From contig JAGMVK010000005.1 in assembly GCA_020747065.1 (NCBI GenBank), positions 2,728,001 through 2,792,000 on the forward strand: a stretch of DNA of 64,000 nucleotides, read 5' to 3'. Below the pieces are notes generated by a model. The model was not told the DNA's origin and searched no databases. It saw only the letters and a list, made by a program, of their open reading frames with translations. The position numbers were made by a program, and so were the translations under genes. The DNA is from Cadophora sp. MPI-SDFR-AT-0126 (Eukaryota > Ascomycota > Leotiomycetes > Helotiales > Ploettnerulaceae). Positions 20,833-32,024 of the stretch are shown here, one piece after another. How positions within the stretch are numbered: the first letter of the stretch is position 1; each line of letters starts with the position of its first letter.

Positions 20833-22814
20833 CTATGCCAAAGTCTTCGAATGCCACCTATGCAACGAAGTGTATCCACCAGCAACCCAGAAATTCTCCA
20901 CCTTCAAATGCCTCTTCCACATGCCGCGAATCTCGCCTTCTTCATCCACCCCCCACGTAGCATCAACATCAATCTCAGTCTTAAATATCTCAGTAACTGT
21001 ATCCTGCGCATTCTTGTCTGAGTACCCTGTGCACCAGATAACTGCGTCGCCATCAAGGGTGCTACCATCTGAGAAGCGAAGACCAGTAGCTGTGTATGAT
21101 GTTGGCTCGACGTTGGCTTTGATGCTCACTTTCTTATCGGCTATCAAAGAGGTTGCTCCAATATCTACATAATGCCCCCCTCCATTCTCAACTAGGTTCG
21201 CAAGAAGCGCCGCCCTGGGGTCCAAACTATCATATACAGGAAAACCTGCAGTAGCCAGAGCGGTATAACGATCAGGTTCCTGCGATGCGAAATGGATGAA
21301 TAGATCTCTGGCAAGCTGTCCATCGAGTATTGTTGGAATCGTCATGAATCGCTGGTCCGCTGCCTCGACACCGTCATCGTATGCCCCGAGACCGAGCTTG
21401 CTGGTTACGTAGTCGAGGGGACATATGTATGTGGGAGATCGGACGACCATGGTCGGCTTGAGGCCAGCATTGTAGCAATCTTCGAGGATGTCGAATGCAG
21501 TGTTGGCGGACCCTATGATGAGGACGGTATTGATGGCTTGATTTCGTAGTTCTTTTGAACTCTTGTAGTACTTAGAGTGTATGTTTATTCCAGAATAGAG
21601 AGAGTCATTCTTGATGATGGGCATGTTAGGCTTCTGTGAACCTATTCCGGTGGCCTGGACCAATTGCCGAGCAATGACGGAGTAGACTCCCGCAGGAGTC
21701 TCAAACTTGACACTCCATCGCTTGTCGGGCAACTGTATGGTCTCGATAATCGCAGCTGAATTGATGACATTGAGATTGAAAGCCTGCACATATCGTCTAA
21801 CCTGCTCAGCAAGCTCGTCTTGGTGAGTAGATGAGGTGACTGTAGCTCTTTGTCGTATACCATGTAGGGTAGTTCGCAGAGCGACGTTGTGACGTGGAAG
21901 CGCATGCAGTCATATCTTAAAGCCCAGTTGTCACCAATGTGAGTATTTCTGTCGATCATGATGCTTTCGACTCCTAGTGTCTTGAGACGTGCGGCTAGCG
22001 AGATGGCTCCGTTGCCTCCTCCTACGATAAAAACGTCTGTCTCGATACTTCCTGGGAGTGGTTCAGCTCCACCCGGAGATTGAAGGAGAGTCACGTCTTC
22101 GGTGCAGATATCCAAACTTTTGAGCTTCGTACTTAAAACCCATATCTTCCAAGAAATTGCATTGTCGTTGCTGCTTTGCCTATCAACCTTGCTAGGGAGA
22201 AGTAGTAACCGTCCATTGCAGTTTGCAGGTGGCGACCTAGTTCGGAAACTGAATGTACAATCGATAAATTGCTGTGCCGAAAGAGCCATGCAATGTCAGT
22301 AACTTGCAACTCACGAACGAAAACAAAGCCTGCAAAAGTTGGGCAGGGTTGCGAAGACTTACCAAAACAGGCGTTGCCGGTATGAAGTGAGCTTTCCCAC
22401 TCAGCTCCAAACCCCCCTCAATGTCTCTGAGTTTTTTCGTCTCCAGCAACGTAGCCGAAATGATAGCTGGAGTCGTAAAAGTTCGCAAGTGCCAAGTCAA
22501 TGCCAGCTGGTCTTTCAAATATGCCTGCTCGGGGAAGAAGCAACTCTGAAGCATCTCGGCATCGCCAGAAGCCAAAGCTTCATTTAGAGTCTTCAGCACG
22601 GCGAGAGCGTGATCAGTAGGCACTACGCCGCTCATGGAGTCGGGGTCTACGGTCCCCAATGGAATAATGGGTACGGGATTCTGCGAAAACAGAGTGCGCA
22701 AATCAGCTGGTTGAGGGTATTCGAGAGCACGATTCTTTTCCCTCTCATTTTCGAGACCTGTTGTCAGAATTAGATTACTATTTTTAAATATAGCTACTAC
22801 TTACCAGTATCCAT
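20833..22814 (-). pseudogene. Class B flavin monooxygenase with NTF2-like N-terminus; one-base frameshift
   Basis: Three exons (22805-22814, 22363-22757, 20833-22271) give 1,844 coding bases, one short of a whole number of codons. The first exon is only 10 nt (ATG GAT ACT G). The N-terminal 130 residues resemble an NTF2/SnoaL-type domain. The FAD Rossmann fold is DVFIVGGGNGAISLA (about residue 195), the NADPH fold is LIIGSANTAFDI, and AVIWCTGY is the late family motif. At 21818/21819 the frame breaks between LTK and an otherwise conserved ELAEQVRRYVQAFN: one base is missing and no intron fits. Downstream the frame is open for 318 codons to a normal end. So this is either a recent null allele or a sequencing error; all else is intact. 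The family hydroxylates or performs Baeyer-Villiger oxidation on ketones and N/S groups; substrate unknown. Confidence 0.85.
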
Positions 22815-24294
22815 GGTAACTCCGATTGGGTATTTGATGGTCCACTTTGAGGTCTTCAAATTTTCTGTTGTGCAAAAGTCGAAATGATGTCTTGAAAACC
22901 TCCACAAGAGAGAATTGAAAAGAAATCTATCTTGAGGGAGGGGTAGCTACACGATATGAATACCTGGAAGCAGGCTGCACAGATGAGGTCTAGATGCCGA
23001 CTTTATAGCTTGACCATCTCGTGACACTTGAAAAACGAAATTGAGTGGCCATCTTGGTCAGGGAGTATGATGGTGGGTAGCTCATATTGTACATACGCAT
23101 ACCCCGCAAATCTGGTGTTTCATCCGGAGCAGCATGTCAATAATTCTTGGCTTGGCAGCAGGTTTCGCTTAGCGAAAGCTCGATTTGTTTTGAACTTCTT
23201 GTAATGTTCTGAGTGTTTCCTGAGACTTTGAATAATTTTACCAGCAGTGTATGAGACTTCCAATCCATGAAGCGACGAGGTGTGAATGCTGCTTTTCAAC
23301 CTAGTTGCTTTTCCCCCTCTCAGGCGGGTCGGTCATCACCACCCCTGGACAATATATTCGCTGAGGCCCCCCATACCCTTGCCGCTCATGCACCAGTCTC
23401 GTTTCGTCACAATGATATCTTAAAAACCAACAAATATTGAACAATCTCAAGGAGGATCGAAGCACCTCGAGAAGGAGATCAAAGAAAGTTATCAGCATTC
23501 AGTAACCAGCTGGATGTTTATGAGTCTTACTAGCAGATATCTTCGGTCGCAAGCTGCTAACATATCTGGAAGAAGACCTTGACGACTCAACTATTGGCTT
23601 GCTTGCTGAAAGATTATGTGGTGCATGGAATCTGTTGGTAATTTGCGTTCCGACATTGGCATCCCTCCATCCATCTCTATGCATCCTCGTTCCGATGCTA
23701 ACCAAGTGACTGGGAATTAATTTTCGTGTTAGATCATTTCCCAAGAGAGAGGTGTTATAATATTGTAGTCATTTGCAGGGCTCTTTCCGCGCATTAACAG
23801 AGCTGTAACATCATTTTGACTTGGGGCAGCCTGTAACCAGATCGCTCGGGGCACTATTTGAAAAATGTACGTACAGGACCATGATCATGAAAGTGATGCG
23901 GTACGACCTGGAACGATTTCCTATTCGTCACCCAGTTCACTGGGTTCGGTTTTCGGGCCGAAGAAATCTATTGATTTAATTCAACATCTCTTCACTTGTA
24001 GCTTCCATCTCCGCAAACCGTCCCTAATTCATTCTTTCCATTGACAATGTCAACATCATCCTCTACTGAGATTCGTAATCCAAATATTCGTAAATTGTAC
24101 CTGATAGTACATCGACGATTTCCACGAGCCAATATCTAGGATCCAACGAATCAAATCCTCATGAATGCCGACAGTAGAAGAAAGGAGGAAAAATCGCGTC
24201 TACGATATCAAACCAAATACCGAAGTTACAGCCAGAGTTCTGTTGAAGCTGCAGCACTCATAAATCGAGTACAGAAACAGCTCTCGCGTTCGTT
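22815..24294. other. Gene-free region between monooxygenase and SAT4-like gene
   Basis: About 1.5 kb separating two divergent genes, so it carries both promoters. No coding signal is seen. A TACCCCGCA motif lies at 23100-23108, about 290 bp upstream of the monooxygenase ATG. Confidence 0.6.
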
Positions 24295-25612
24295 ATGTCA
24301 ATCTCTACTGAGGAAGTGGCAGCAATTTTGTCGACGCCAGCTCTCATGGCTCCCCCAGGAGTAACCCCCAACTTCGATGAACCTCCCAACAAGAATGGTC
24401 TTGCTTGGTTTATCACTACCACATGTATGGTCATTTCCACTCTCTGCGTCCTTCTTCGTGGATATGCGAAGTTGTGGTTGACCAAAAAGATTGGGATTGA
24501 GGAGGTTCTGATGGTCTTGGCATATGTGAAGAAACCCTTCCCAAGCTCAAATACCGTACATCTGACATGAAACCTAGGGTGCCTACTGGGGCACTGCGTT
24601 TGCCGGATACTCCTTGATATATACACCTGGATACTACGTTCACCAATGGAACCTACATTCCGGTGATCTCGTCCAACCACTATACCTCATCCTCGTCTAC
24701 GGCTGCGCATACTCTGTCGTCCTTCCTCTCTTGAAAACGGCCATCCTCCTCGACTGGTGTCGAATATTCATTCCTTCCAATCGTACCCACAACTCCTTTT
24801 GGGTGGGCTGTATATTCATCATATTCGTTCAGGTTGTTTGGGGATTGGCTTGTATCATTCTTCTCAACTTGCAATGCGTTCCGCACGCTGCAATTTGGGA
24901 ATTTTACCTTCCAAGTAAATGCTACAGCCTTCACAAAGTTATGCTTACGTCGGCATGTGTGCAGGTGTTCTCGGATTGGTGTATGGTCTTGCTGCCTCAC
25001 AGAGTGATCTGGGGACTACAGATGAATCTGAAGAAGAAAGTTGGCATTTCTATTCTGTTTGGAGTTGGAATAATGTGAGTTCTCTCGCCCATGTATGTTC
25101 GGAAACAGTCAGCTGACATCGCCAGGGCGTCTGTTTCGGCATCTCTCCGCCTATCCACGACGATCACTTTCGTGAAGGAACCAGATCAGATGTACTTCAT
25201 AGGTCCACTTCTCTTTTGCGCCTGTGCCGAGATGACATGCTGCTTCTTCATCCTCTGCGTACCATGCATCCTCGCTGTCATGAAAAAGACACGAGTAGCC
25301 TTCAAGCTGAAAAGGCTCTTCGGCATCAGTCGCAAGGCTGACGAGAAAGCCTCCGGCCCCAATCATCCACGTTCAACACACGGCCTGCGTGGATCTGACA
25401 TGGAATCCACCCAAACTAATGAACTCGAGGGAGACTTCAACGTGTCACTTCGACGCCTCGAGGCATCAGAGTCGCAAGAACAATTGCGTCCGTCGCGGGT
25501 AAAGAGCACTATGCGCGTCACTTGTACCACGTATATCGATATCAGCTCAGATGTGAACTCTGATGATCTAGGAAGCGAGCTGAAGAAGAAGGTTATTCCA
25601 TGGATCAGATAA
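24295..25612 (+). CDS. SAT4/PTH11-like seven-helix membrane protein (fungal rhodopsin-like domain)
   Basis: Three exons (24295-24525, 24578-25074, 25126-25612) give 404 aa, all in phase. After an extracellular N-terminus of about 35 residues, seven hydrophobic segments follow, the first LAWFITTTCMVISTLCVLLRG (a residue pattern, about 36-56) with an acidic/arginine signature; later ones include YSVVLPLLKTAILLDWCRIFIP and MVLLPHRVIWGLQM. The run AYWGTAFAG and the conserved LLPHRVIWGLQM are typical of the fungal integral membrane family that includes PTH11-like receptors. There is no CFEM domain, so it belongs to the shorter SAT4-type group. The C-terminal 140 residues are cytosolic, charged and low in structure, as in signalling tails. 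Ligand unknown. The 101-bp repeat copy begins 60 bp after the stop codon and may lie in its 3' UTR. Confidence 0.9.
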
Positions 25613-25671
25613 GAAACCTCCGAAAGTCAACCTATTATAAAGCCACGTCTTGACCCTTGGCGGGAATGTAT

Positions 25672-25772
25672 TGTAATGGTACGAGTTAGGCATATTCAGC
25701 TTGCGCTGAATATTGTGATCTTTTGGTCCAGTTGGTGTAGTTGGTGTGAGTCTAACCTCAGCTATCATTACA
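25672..25772. mobile_element. 101-bp solo-LTR-like element, copy 2
   Basis: Same length, orientation and hairpin (25692-25713) as the copy at 3904-4004; only 3 of 101 bases differ, all transitions. It is flanked by its own 5-bp target duplication, TGTAT, different from CTACG at copy 1, which shows independent insertion. It sits between the stop codon of the SAT4-like gene and the 3' end of the next regulator gene. Confidence 0.75.
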
Positions 25773-25996
25773 TGTATCAGAATATCGTATCCGTTGCTGA
25801 GGAAAATAGGAGCGGTAGTCAATTATATCATGGTCAATATCCTGTCAAGCTCGAGAAGCCCCAGCGATCAATCCGGTCTACCAGAGATCCAGAAGCGTTT
25901 CGGACATTAATTCCCTCAACAGTATTGAACAACGAATTGAGAATGCCTCCTCCAGGTGCTGTTTGGTCCTAGACTTTCTATGAGTCGTGTCTCATT

Positions 25997-28272
25997 TCAG
26001 GAAACAGCTTCACTTACGAAGTTCATATCATTCCACTTTCCGCCAAAATGTGATGCTGTACCCTGATCTCGCTGCGGAAGGCCACTTCCATCGGTATCAA
26101 CACTTCCCTGGCGGGTCTCAGGGCGATTGCCAGCTCTCTGCATGTGGCCTTGAGCTTCAAAGCGAAGCTCTTGTAGAACCTCACTGCAACGGTTTGCGAA
26201 ACTTTCCTTTTCGGCGGCGACCTTTATCTGGGATTGACATGATGAGCCAGCTTCGAAGTACGAGATCCAGGTATATGCAGGTTCCGACTGAAGCTTGATG
26301 ACACGAACGTAAAGGACGACGACGGCGCAGTATCCGCAGTAGTGCGCAAACTGTCTCTATCAGATACTGGTTCATCTCACGCTCAAACGCAGGAGGGCTT
26401 ACCCATGAAGCGGCAAAATTCTTGTCTCGCTGATATAGACCATCAATCAACTTCACAACCTCCATGGCGGCCCTGACGCACTCGGTCGTGTTATTTTCGC
26501 ATTCGTGACGAAGTCTATATCCGTTTGAACTTCTGAAATCATCACAATTTACATCTTGTAATAGAAATGGTCGGTGAAGTAGAATGCGAGCGTGGGCATA
26601 AGCAATCTGGAGCCCTGCGTGCTGTGTGGCAAAAAGGGGGTTTAGAGTGGCGGGGTCGAGTTCAAAGAACCCATTGACATCTGTACGCCACCTTTCGAGT
26701 CGAATAGTCAGGGCCTTTGCAGCTTGGAGTTGTATTTCAATGGACGGCTTGCGAATACTGTACAGTTTCCGAAGTATTTCGCCAAGAACTTGCGCAAGAC
26801 TGGAATCCATGTATCAGTAATGGTTTTGGATGGTGAGGCGTGTACGTACTTGATGGAAAAAACAGTTGCCTTCATCGAACTGTGAACACCGTCGCTCATC
26901 GTCAAGAGACCAGTGGAAGAAAGATCGATGTCTTCAACGATCCGAGGGAGATCTTGATCAATATCTTCATTCTTGATCAAGCTTGGACGACCTAATGAAG
27001 AGCTGAGATGCTTGTCCATCGTGTATGCAAACCAGAAAGCTCGTTTCTGGCACTCCACCTCAATCATATCGTCGTTATCAGAGCATCTGTCCTGTCTCTG
27101 GAGACCCTTGGCAAAGATCAATCCAGTAGTCACAGTGAAAATACTCCAGCAATGATGAATCCGAGAACGGGAGCAGAGGAAGATACACTGAAGGAGTCTT
27201 GCTTGGATAGTTGGGAGTTGAATTTCCCCCGTCTCTTTCTTCAATTGGTCTTCTGCAGCCTGAAAGTAATGGAAGCTATTTTTAATCAGCAGCCACGTGT
27301 TGTCAAGGTAAGAAGAATCACCTCATGTCCTCGTCCATCCCATTAGAGTTTGTCAAGGAGCTTTCATAAGCTAGAGCGAAAAGCATTAGCACTACGGCGT
27401 TCTTACTGTGGTTAGAAGTACCCCGACTCATCGAGCGAGGGGCGGAAAGAAGCGATTCCATCCATTCCTCAACTGTCTTTTGATGTAGAAACCTATGAAG
27501 TGCAGCACCAAATTCGAAGTACTGCGTGATCATGCTCTGGGCAAGTCTATAGGTCGGAAGAGCGAAGAACGATGTATCCAGCTCGGGCAGAGGAGGGTCT
27601 CCAAAACTGAATATTGGATTTTGATGATATGCGGCTCGATGGTTGAGATTATTCTGTGTTCTCTGAAAGATGCTCGCTCCATTCAACCGCCCCTCACTTT
27701 GAAAACGGGCTCTGGGATTTTGGGAGGCGTTGTCCTCTACGGTCATCCTGAGAAATTTGTGCGGTTGGGTATCGATATCGTCGTTTGATACTTGTCTTGT
27801 CGCAGTACCGGAGACATGGATTGATTGATCCCAGAACTGCTCTGAAGCCGCTCTCATCGGATCTCGGCTGGAAGAGAAATTGGATCCAGGAGTTGCGTGC
27901 CCATTTTCAAGAAGGTCATGGCTTTTGCTTTGATCGTTGGATACATCATGGGAGAAAGCAGCTGCAACGATTGGTGGTTTCTTCCCACGAGTGTATGGAG
28001 CCTCGTATTTGCACACCCTCGAGTACTTGACACATTTCTCACACGGAAGCTTTCCACTGCACTTCGTGTGCTTGCTATGGAGCGAATCAGAAAGGCCGCA
28101 AGCAGGCGAGAAATAGTCCTTACGCTTTACACTCATCGCATCCACGTGAAATTCTTGACTTCTGTCTGTTCGGATTTGGTTCCTTCTTCGACTCTGGTGG
28201 CGGGTCCGAGTCTGGTGATTGCCGGCTGGAGTGACCTTGAATACCGAAACCAAAATCTGCACCAGCGGACAT
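25997..28272 (-). CDS. Zn2Cys6 transcription factor
   Basis: Five exons (28124-28272, 27322-28074, 26850-27275, 26403-26799, 25997-26350) give 693 codons, 692 aa, all junctions in phase. The ATG at 28272 is the first in frame. The zinc cluster C-DE-C-KAKHTK-C-SGKLP-C-EK-C-VKYSRV-C is complete only after splicing of intron 1 (28075-28123), which cuts the codon after CDECKA. The middle fungal-specific region covers about residues 270-500 (YFEFGAALHRFLH, KRAFWFAYTMDKHLSSSLGRPSLI). Exon 5 encodes a short hydrophobic segment (HYCGYCAVVVLYV) typical of the end of this region. A possible further 40-bp intron (donor GTAAGT near the stop) would change only the last few residues. Its target is unknown; neighbours are a SAT4-like protein and, upstream on the same strand, a kinase-like and a transporter gene. 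Confidence 0.92.
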
Positions 28273-28816
28273 CTTGACAGATTCGGTAGGAGAATTTACA
28301 TGTGAGTATGGCTGTCGCGGCCGTCTGATAGAATATCCTATTCAAAGGAATCGTTTTGTTGAGTAATGCCGAAACGTCAGCACGGAAAACAGGTCTCGGA
28401 CTTCCGGATAAGCGGACTCTGGGAGTGCATCGGCCTTGGCGTGATAAGCGAAACAGCCCTTTACTCAATGACATCTATTTGATGATTCGAGATGTGAATT
28501 ATACGGGATGTAAGGAGACTACAGAACGAGCATACCAGGTATTTCTGCCTTTCTGTGTCCAAAGGACTTCAGCAGCTCAAGATTCAATGTCACTCGTGTA
28601 TGTACTACCAAATTCTACGTATAGATACAATTGCTTCGACTGGTCGCCATCGAAAGTTAGATTTATCACTGCCCAAGCTCTCAAGCGAGGTTAATGTATA
28701 TAATCCTCTTCCTCCCTTTTCTTACAGTAACTCGAATTACCAGAGCGCCAAGATAGATTGCAGACATAATCAAATATCACACATCACCTTCATAAGCAAA
28801 GTTACATCTCATCACA
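28273..28816. promoter_or_regulatory. Promoter region of the Zn2Cys6 gene at 25997
   Basis: 543 bp between the 3' end of the P-loop gene (28817) and the regulator's start (28272), both on the minus strand. Plus-strand open frames here have no family signal and overlap what must be promoter. No distinctive sites seen. Confidence 0.5.
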
Positions 28817-29585
28817 TCACACAACATCAACGCTCACCTCACCCTCACCCTCCGGCCACTCGAACCCCCTCAAATATCCAGCTAACACCCCCCTCTCAAC
28901 CAGCATCCCTTCCCTCCCCTCCCCCCTCTCTCCATCCTCCCCAACCTCATCCCTCGCCCTAACCCACCCCTCTCCCCTCCTCTCAATCCTCCTCCACAGC
29001 ACCCTCTCCACCTCCTCCACAGTTCCCCGCACCCTAAAAACCACAAGCACAATCCCATACCGTCCCCTCCCCTCCCTCTCCACAACACCCCTATAAAATT
29101 CCCTATCATCTTTCGAATACAAGCTGAGATCTAGCACGATGTCTGTTTCTGCTGCGTTTAGTAGAGATGTGAGTTGGGATTTGAGCAGGGATTCAGCTTC
29201 GTCTTGGAGAGAGGGGAGGAGCGAGGCGGAGTAGTCGCGCCCGAAGACGCCGTGGTGTTGGTGGATGAGGGAGTCGATGCTGAGGCGTGTGTAGGCGTGT
29301 TGAGTTGAGAGATTTTGGGCGAGGGTCGACTTTCCGGATCCTTTGCAGTGGATCAGAGGGTGAAATCTGAGTGAAGGGTGACGTCGGCTTTGACTGGTGA
29401 TAGGGGAGGGTGAGAGGGGAGAGTTTGGACATACCGGCGATACCGCAGGTCATGACTATGACTTTCTTGCCTTCATTGTGAACTTTTTCGATTGCTTCTA
29501 GTACATCTTGAGGGATAGGATATTCAGTCGTAGGAGTTGGTGTTGATATTTGATTTGCCGAAGAAGTTGAGGGTACGGACGACAT
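28817..29585 (-). CDS. P-loop NTPase / small-molecule kinase-like protein (AAA_33 type)
   Basis: Two exons (29435-29585, 28817-29340) give 224 aa. The 94-bp intron cuts the Walker A loop: after splicing it reads GIAGSGKST, preceded by a beta strand KKVIVMTC. Beyond it are the expected helix and SIDSLIHQ, where the acidic residue is in the position of a phosphoryl-acceptor contact in kinase-like members, and a second strand DIVLDLSLYSKDDR (Walker B-like). The rest is Arg/Glu-rich. The size fits single-domain AAA_33/zeta-like kinases of unknown substrate found in fungi and bacteria. Coding strand is C-rich before about 29150 and strongly G-rich after it. It lies 332 bp downstream of the MFS gene on the same strand; no operon is implied. 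Confidence 0.85.
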
Positions 29586-29917
29586 TTTGATGCTGAGACG
29601 GATATTGATATGCAGTTTTGGGGAGATTGTGACAATCGATGGGACTGAGACTCACGTAAAATGCTCCGTAAAGCTGTCTTGTGTAGGAATCGTTGGTATA
29701 AGTAAGGATGATGAAGTTGTTCTGAGTTGAGTCAGGATTCAAGAGGGGGTGAGTCACGGGTGCGGCATTCACCACGTGATGTTGCGGATCACCACTATGG
29801 CTTTCATTCCATCGTTCAAGGATCACAACTCCTCCTTCGCGATCCTTCTCATCCGTAGTCATCGTCCGACCCGAGTCCTTCTCATCTCTACTACAGCCCT
29901 GTAGTCCTTTTTTTCGG

Positions 29918-32024
29918 TCATGTCCCCACCACGCCAACTCGACCTCCCGTCTTGGAATCAGGATCAGACTGCTCCGCCTCATCAGACACAACTTCTTCTC
30001 CAATAATCCCTTCACCATGCAGTTCCCTCGCATACGCAAGTCTTTTCGGTCTATCAAATCAAATCAGAACCTATCAGCCTTCTACCCATTCACGACACAA
30101 CAATGACATAAGCATCAGCGGAACTTACAGCATGTATCTAGTATCGATATAACGCAACATACAAGTCATGATGATGACTAGGACCCAAAGCGCAAGCGCA
30201 GATTGCCATCCGTATTTATCTGAGTTTGTTCGTATCAGAATGTGATTTTCCAGATGACGGTGATTTGGAGAGGAACTCACAATATGGAGCCTGAACAGCA
30301 GGCCAGACGAGAACTTGTGACCAGGCTGCAATAGCGTAGTATCCAGCAATGGCGACGCCTACAATGAGCGTTCTCGCTTCGGGGTCTTGTGGAAGACTGG
30401 AGATGTTTAGCAAGGTGGCAACAGGATTCAGATGCCGCGGTATTGGACATACAGATCTGAAAGCCACGACATGATGAGCGGCGCTGTGCCAAGGCAGAGG
30501 TAGGAGATGAAGTAACTGGCGTAGACTGCCGAGAGGGCAACTTTGTCGGGGTGAAGCGTCCAGATGCTCATGATGATGCAAGGGATGAGACCAATCCCAG
30601 CTGTTCAAAATGTCAGCATGAGACTTCACTTTGCATAGAAATAACTTGCCTTGTGCAATGATCAACGTCCATCGAGTGCCGAAGTAATCGGAAAGGAGTG
30701 CCCAGATCCATACTACGTGGATGTTAGTAAGATCGTCATTGCAAGTTGGTGGGTCTGCATACCAAAGACGACCTGGATTGCTGAACCTCCGATGGGGATG
30801 GCATTGATTTCAGACACAGTCCAGACTTTCGAACCGTCGGCGTTCTTCAAACTTTTCAAGAAAAGACTAAAGTACTGGTATCCAGCCGAGCCCAGGACAC
30901 ACGCAATATAGAGAATGGCAATAAAGTAGACGACCCAGCTGGAGAATGTTCGTCTACAATGTTGTCAGTTCTTTCACCGAGGAAAGTAAGAGATCGACCT
31001 ACTTGGCACCAGCCCAGGTCATCCCTTTTGGTTCAGCGCGGCCATGACGTTCTAGTCTCTCCATTGACAAGTCTGCATCTGCCTTGGAAAACCAGAATGC
31101 GCGAGGGTTGGGTCGATTGGGAAGATCGGGGAGCATGAAGAAGCCGAAGAAACCCCATACGACAGTGATAATGGCATTGATTATGAACAGCCACCTGTCA
31201 TGCATCAGCTATGATCGGTTACATACGACGGGGAACAGCACTGACCGCCATCCAGCAAGACCATTCTTCCCTTCCAGCGTATTTATAACGGCAACTTGTA
31301 GCGCCCCAGACATCATACTTCCAACTGCCTGACATGAGTGGTAGAACCCCATTCGTTTAGCTAATTCGGTGGGGGTGTACCAATGCACTGTATGGGATTA
31401 GCTTCAACAATCCATGACTTTACGTTTCAGAGTTCCACGTACTGAACAGAGTCATCATGCCAGGCCAAGCACTGCTTTCACAAAGTCCTAAGAAAGCTCG
31501 CAGAACATACACTTGCTTCGCATTTTTAGCGAGGGCAATGAGTCCAGTCATCATTCCCCAGAGGAGCTCGAGGCCTGAGAGCCAGTAGCTAGGTCGGACG
31601 TATGTGAGGATTATTTGAGAAGGGATGAGCATGATACAATAAGCAATGTTAAAGTATGTGGTGAAACTATCTTTGGATCAGTAGAAGCCCTGAGGACCTC
31701 GAGGGCAGACTAACTAATTCAATTCATTACCGTAGAGATCGAGATCTTCTTTCATTCCGCTCACGTAGGCATTGTTGATGTTCTGCTGGTCGAGATATCT
31801 TTGCCGTTAATTCTAAGAACACGATAATCATGTACGTGATACTGACTTGATGACTGTGACAAATGTAAGGAATACATCTGGTAACATTTGATTTGGAACC
31901 TACCTTGAGAGATACACCCAAAAGTCATGAGAAATATATCCAATCTCAGCACCATATTCTTCTCGGCTTTCGTTCGTTCATACTTCGCAGCCGAGGCGAC
32001 ACCGAGACCTGGAAGTGAGACCAT
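29918..32024 (-). CDS. MFS carrier, Dal5/allantoate-pantothenate permease family
   Basis: Twelve exons (31904-32024, 31847-31853, 31715-31798, 31443-31666, 31246-31387, 31003-31194, 30763-30953, 30650-30712, 30453-30600, 30281-30396, 30129-30219, 29918-30050) give 504 codons, 503 aa, with all phases matching. Exon 2 is only 7 nt (TCATCAA) and is needed to read the family motif [26 protein letters not shown] as two adjoining blocks. Intron 8 (30601-30649) starts GCAAGT and ends CAG, a GC-AG intron needed for [12 protein letters not shown]. About 12 membrane segments are visible, with [12 protein letters not shown] and [15 protein letters not shown] blocks typical of the anion:cation symporter family (allantoate, pantothenate, biotin precursors, nicotinate and similar). 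Substrate cannot be told from sequence. It is probably in the plasma membrane. Confidence 0.93.
30601..30649 (-). other. GC-AG intron in the MFS gene
   Basis: On the minus strand it starts GCAAGTTATT and ends TTGAACAG (49 bp). Only the GC donor keeps the frame from IIAQ into [11 protein letters not shown] further in would shift the frame. Confidence 0.85.
31847..31853 (-). other. 7-nt micro-exon of the MFS gene
   Basis: TCATCAA between CACAG and GTCAGT on the minus strand. With it, a phase-1 exon end (CAA G) and a phase-2 exon start (A TAT CTC) join as Q-V-I-K-Y-L, the order seen across the family. Without it the frame is lost. Confidence 0.85.

Noticed and set aside
28356..28962. Two plus-strand open frames of 112 and 135 codons
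   Set aside because: Low-complexity or in the promoter of the regulator; overlaps the P-loop gene's 3' end; no domain.
13087..32024. Secondary-metabolite gene cluster
   Set aside because: Regulators, exporter, monooxygenase and MFS are present, but no PKS, NRPS, terpene synthase or other backbone enzyme is in the window.
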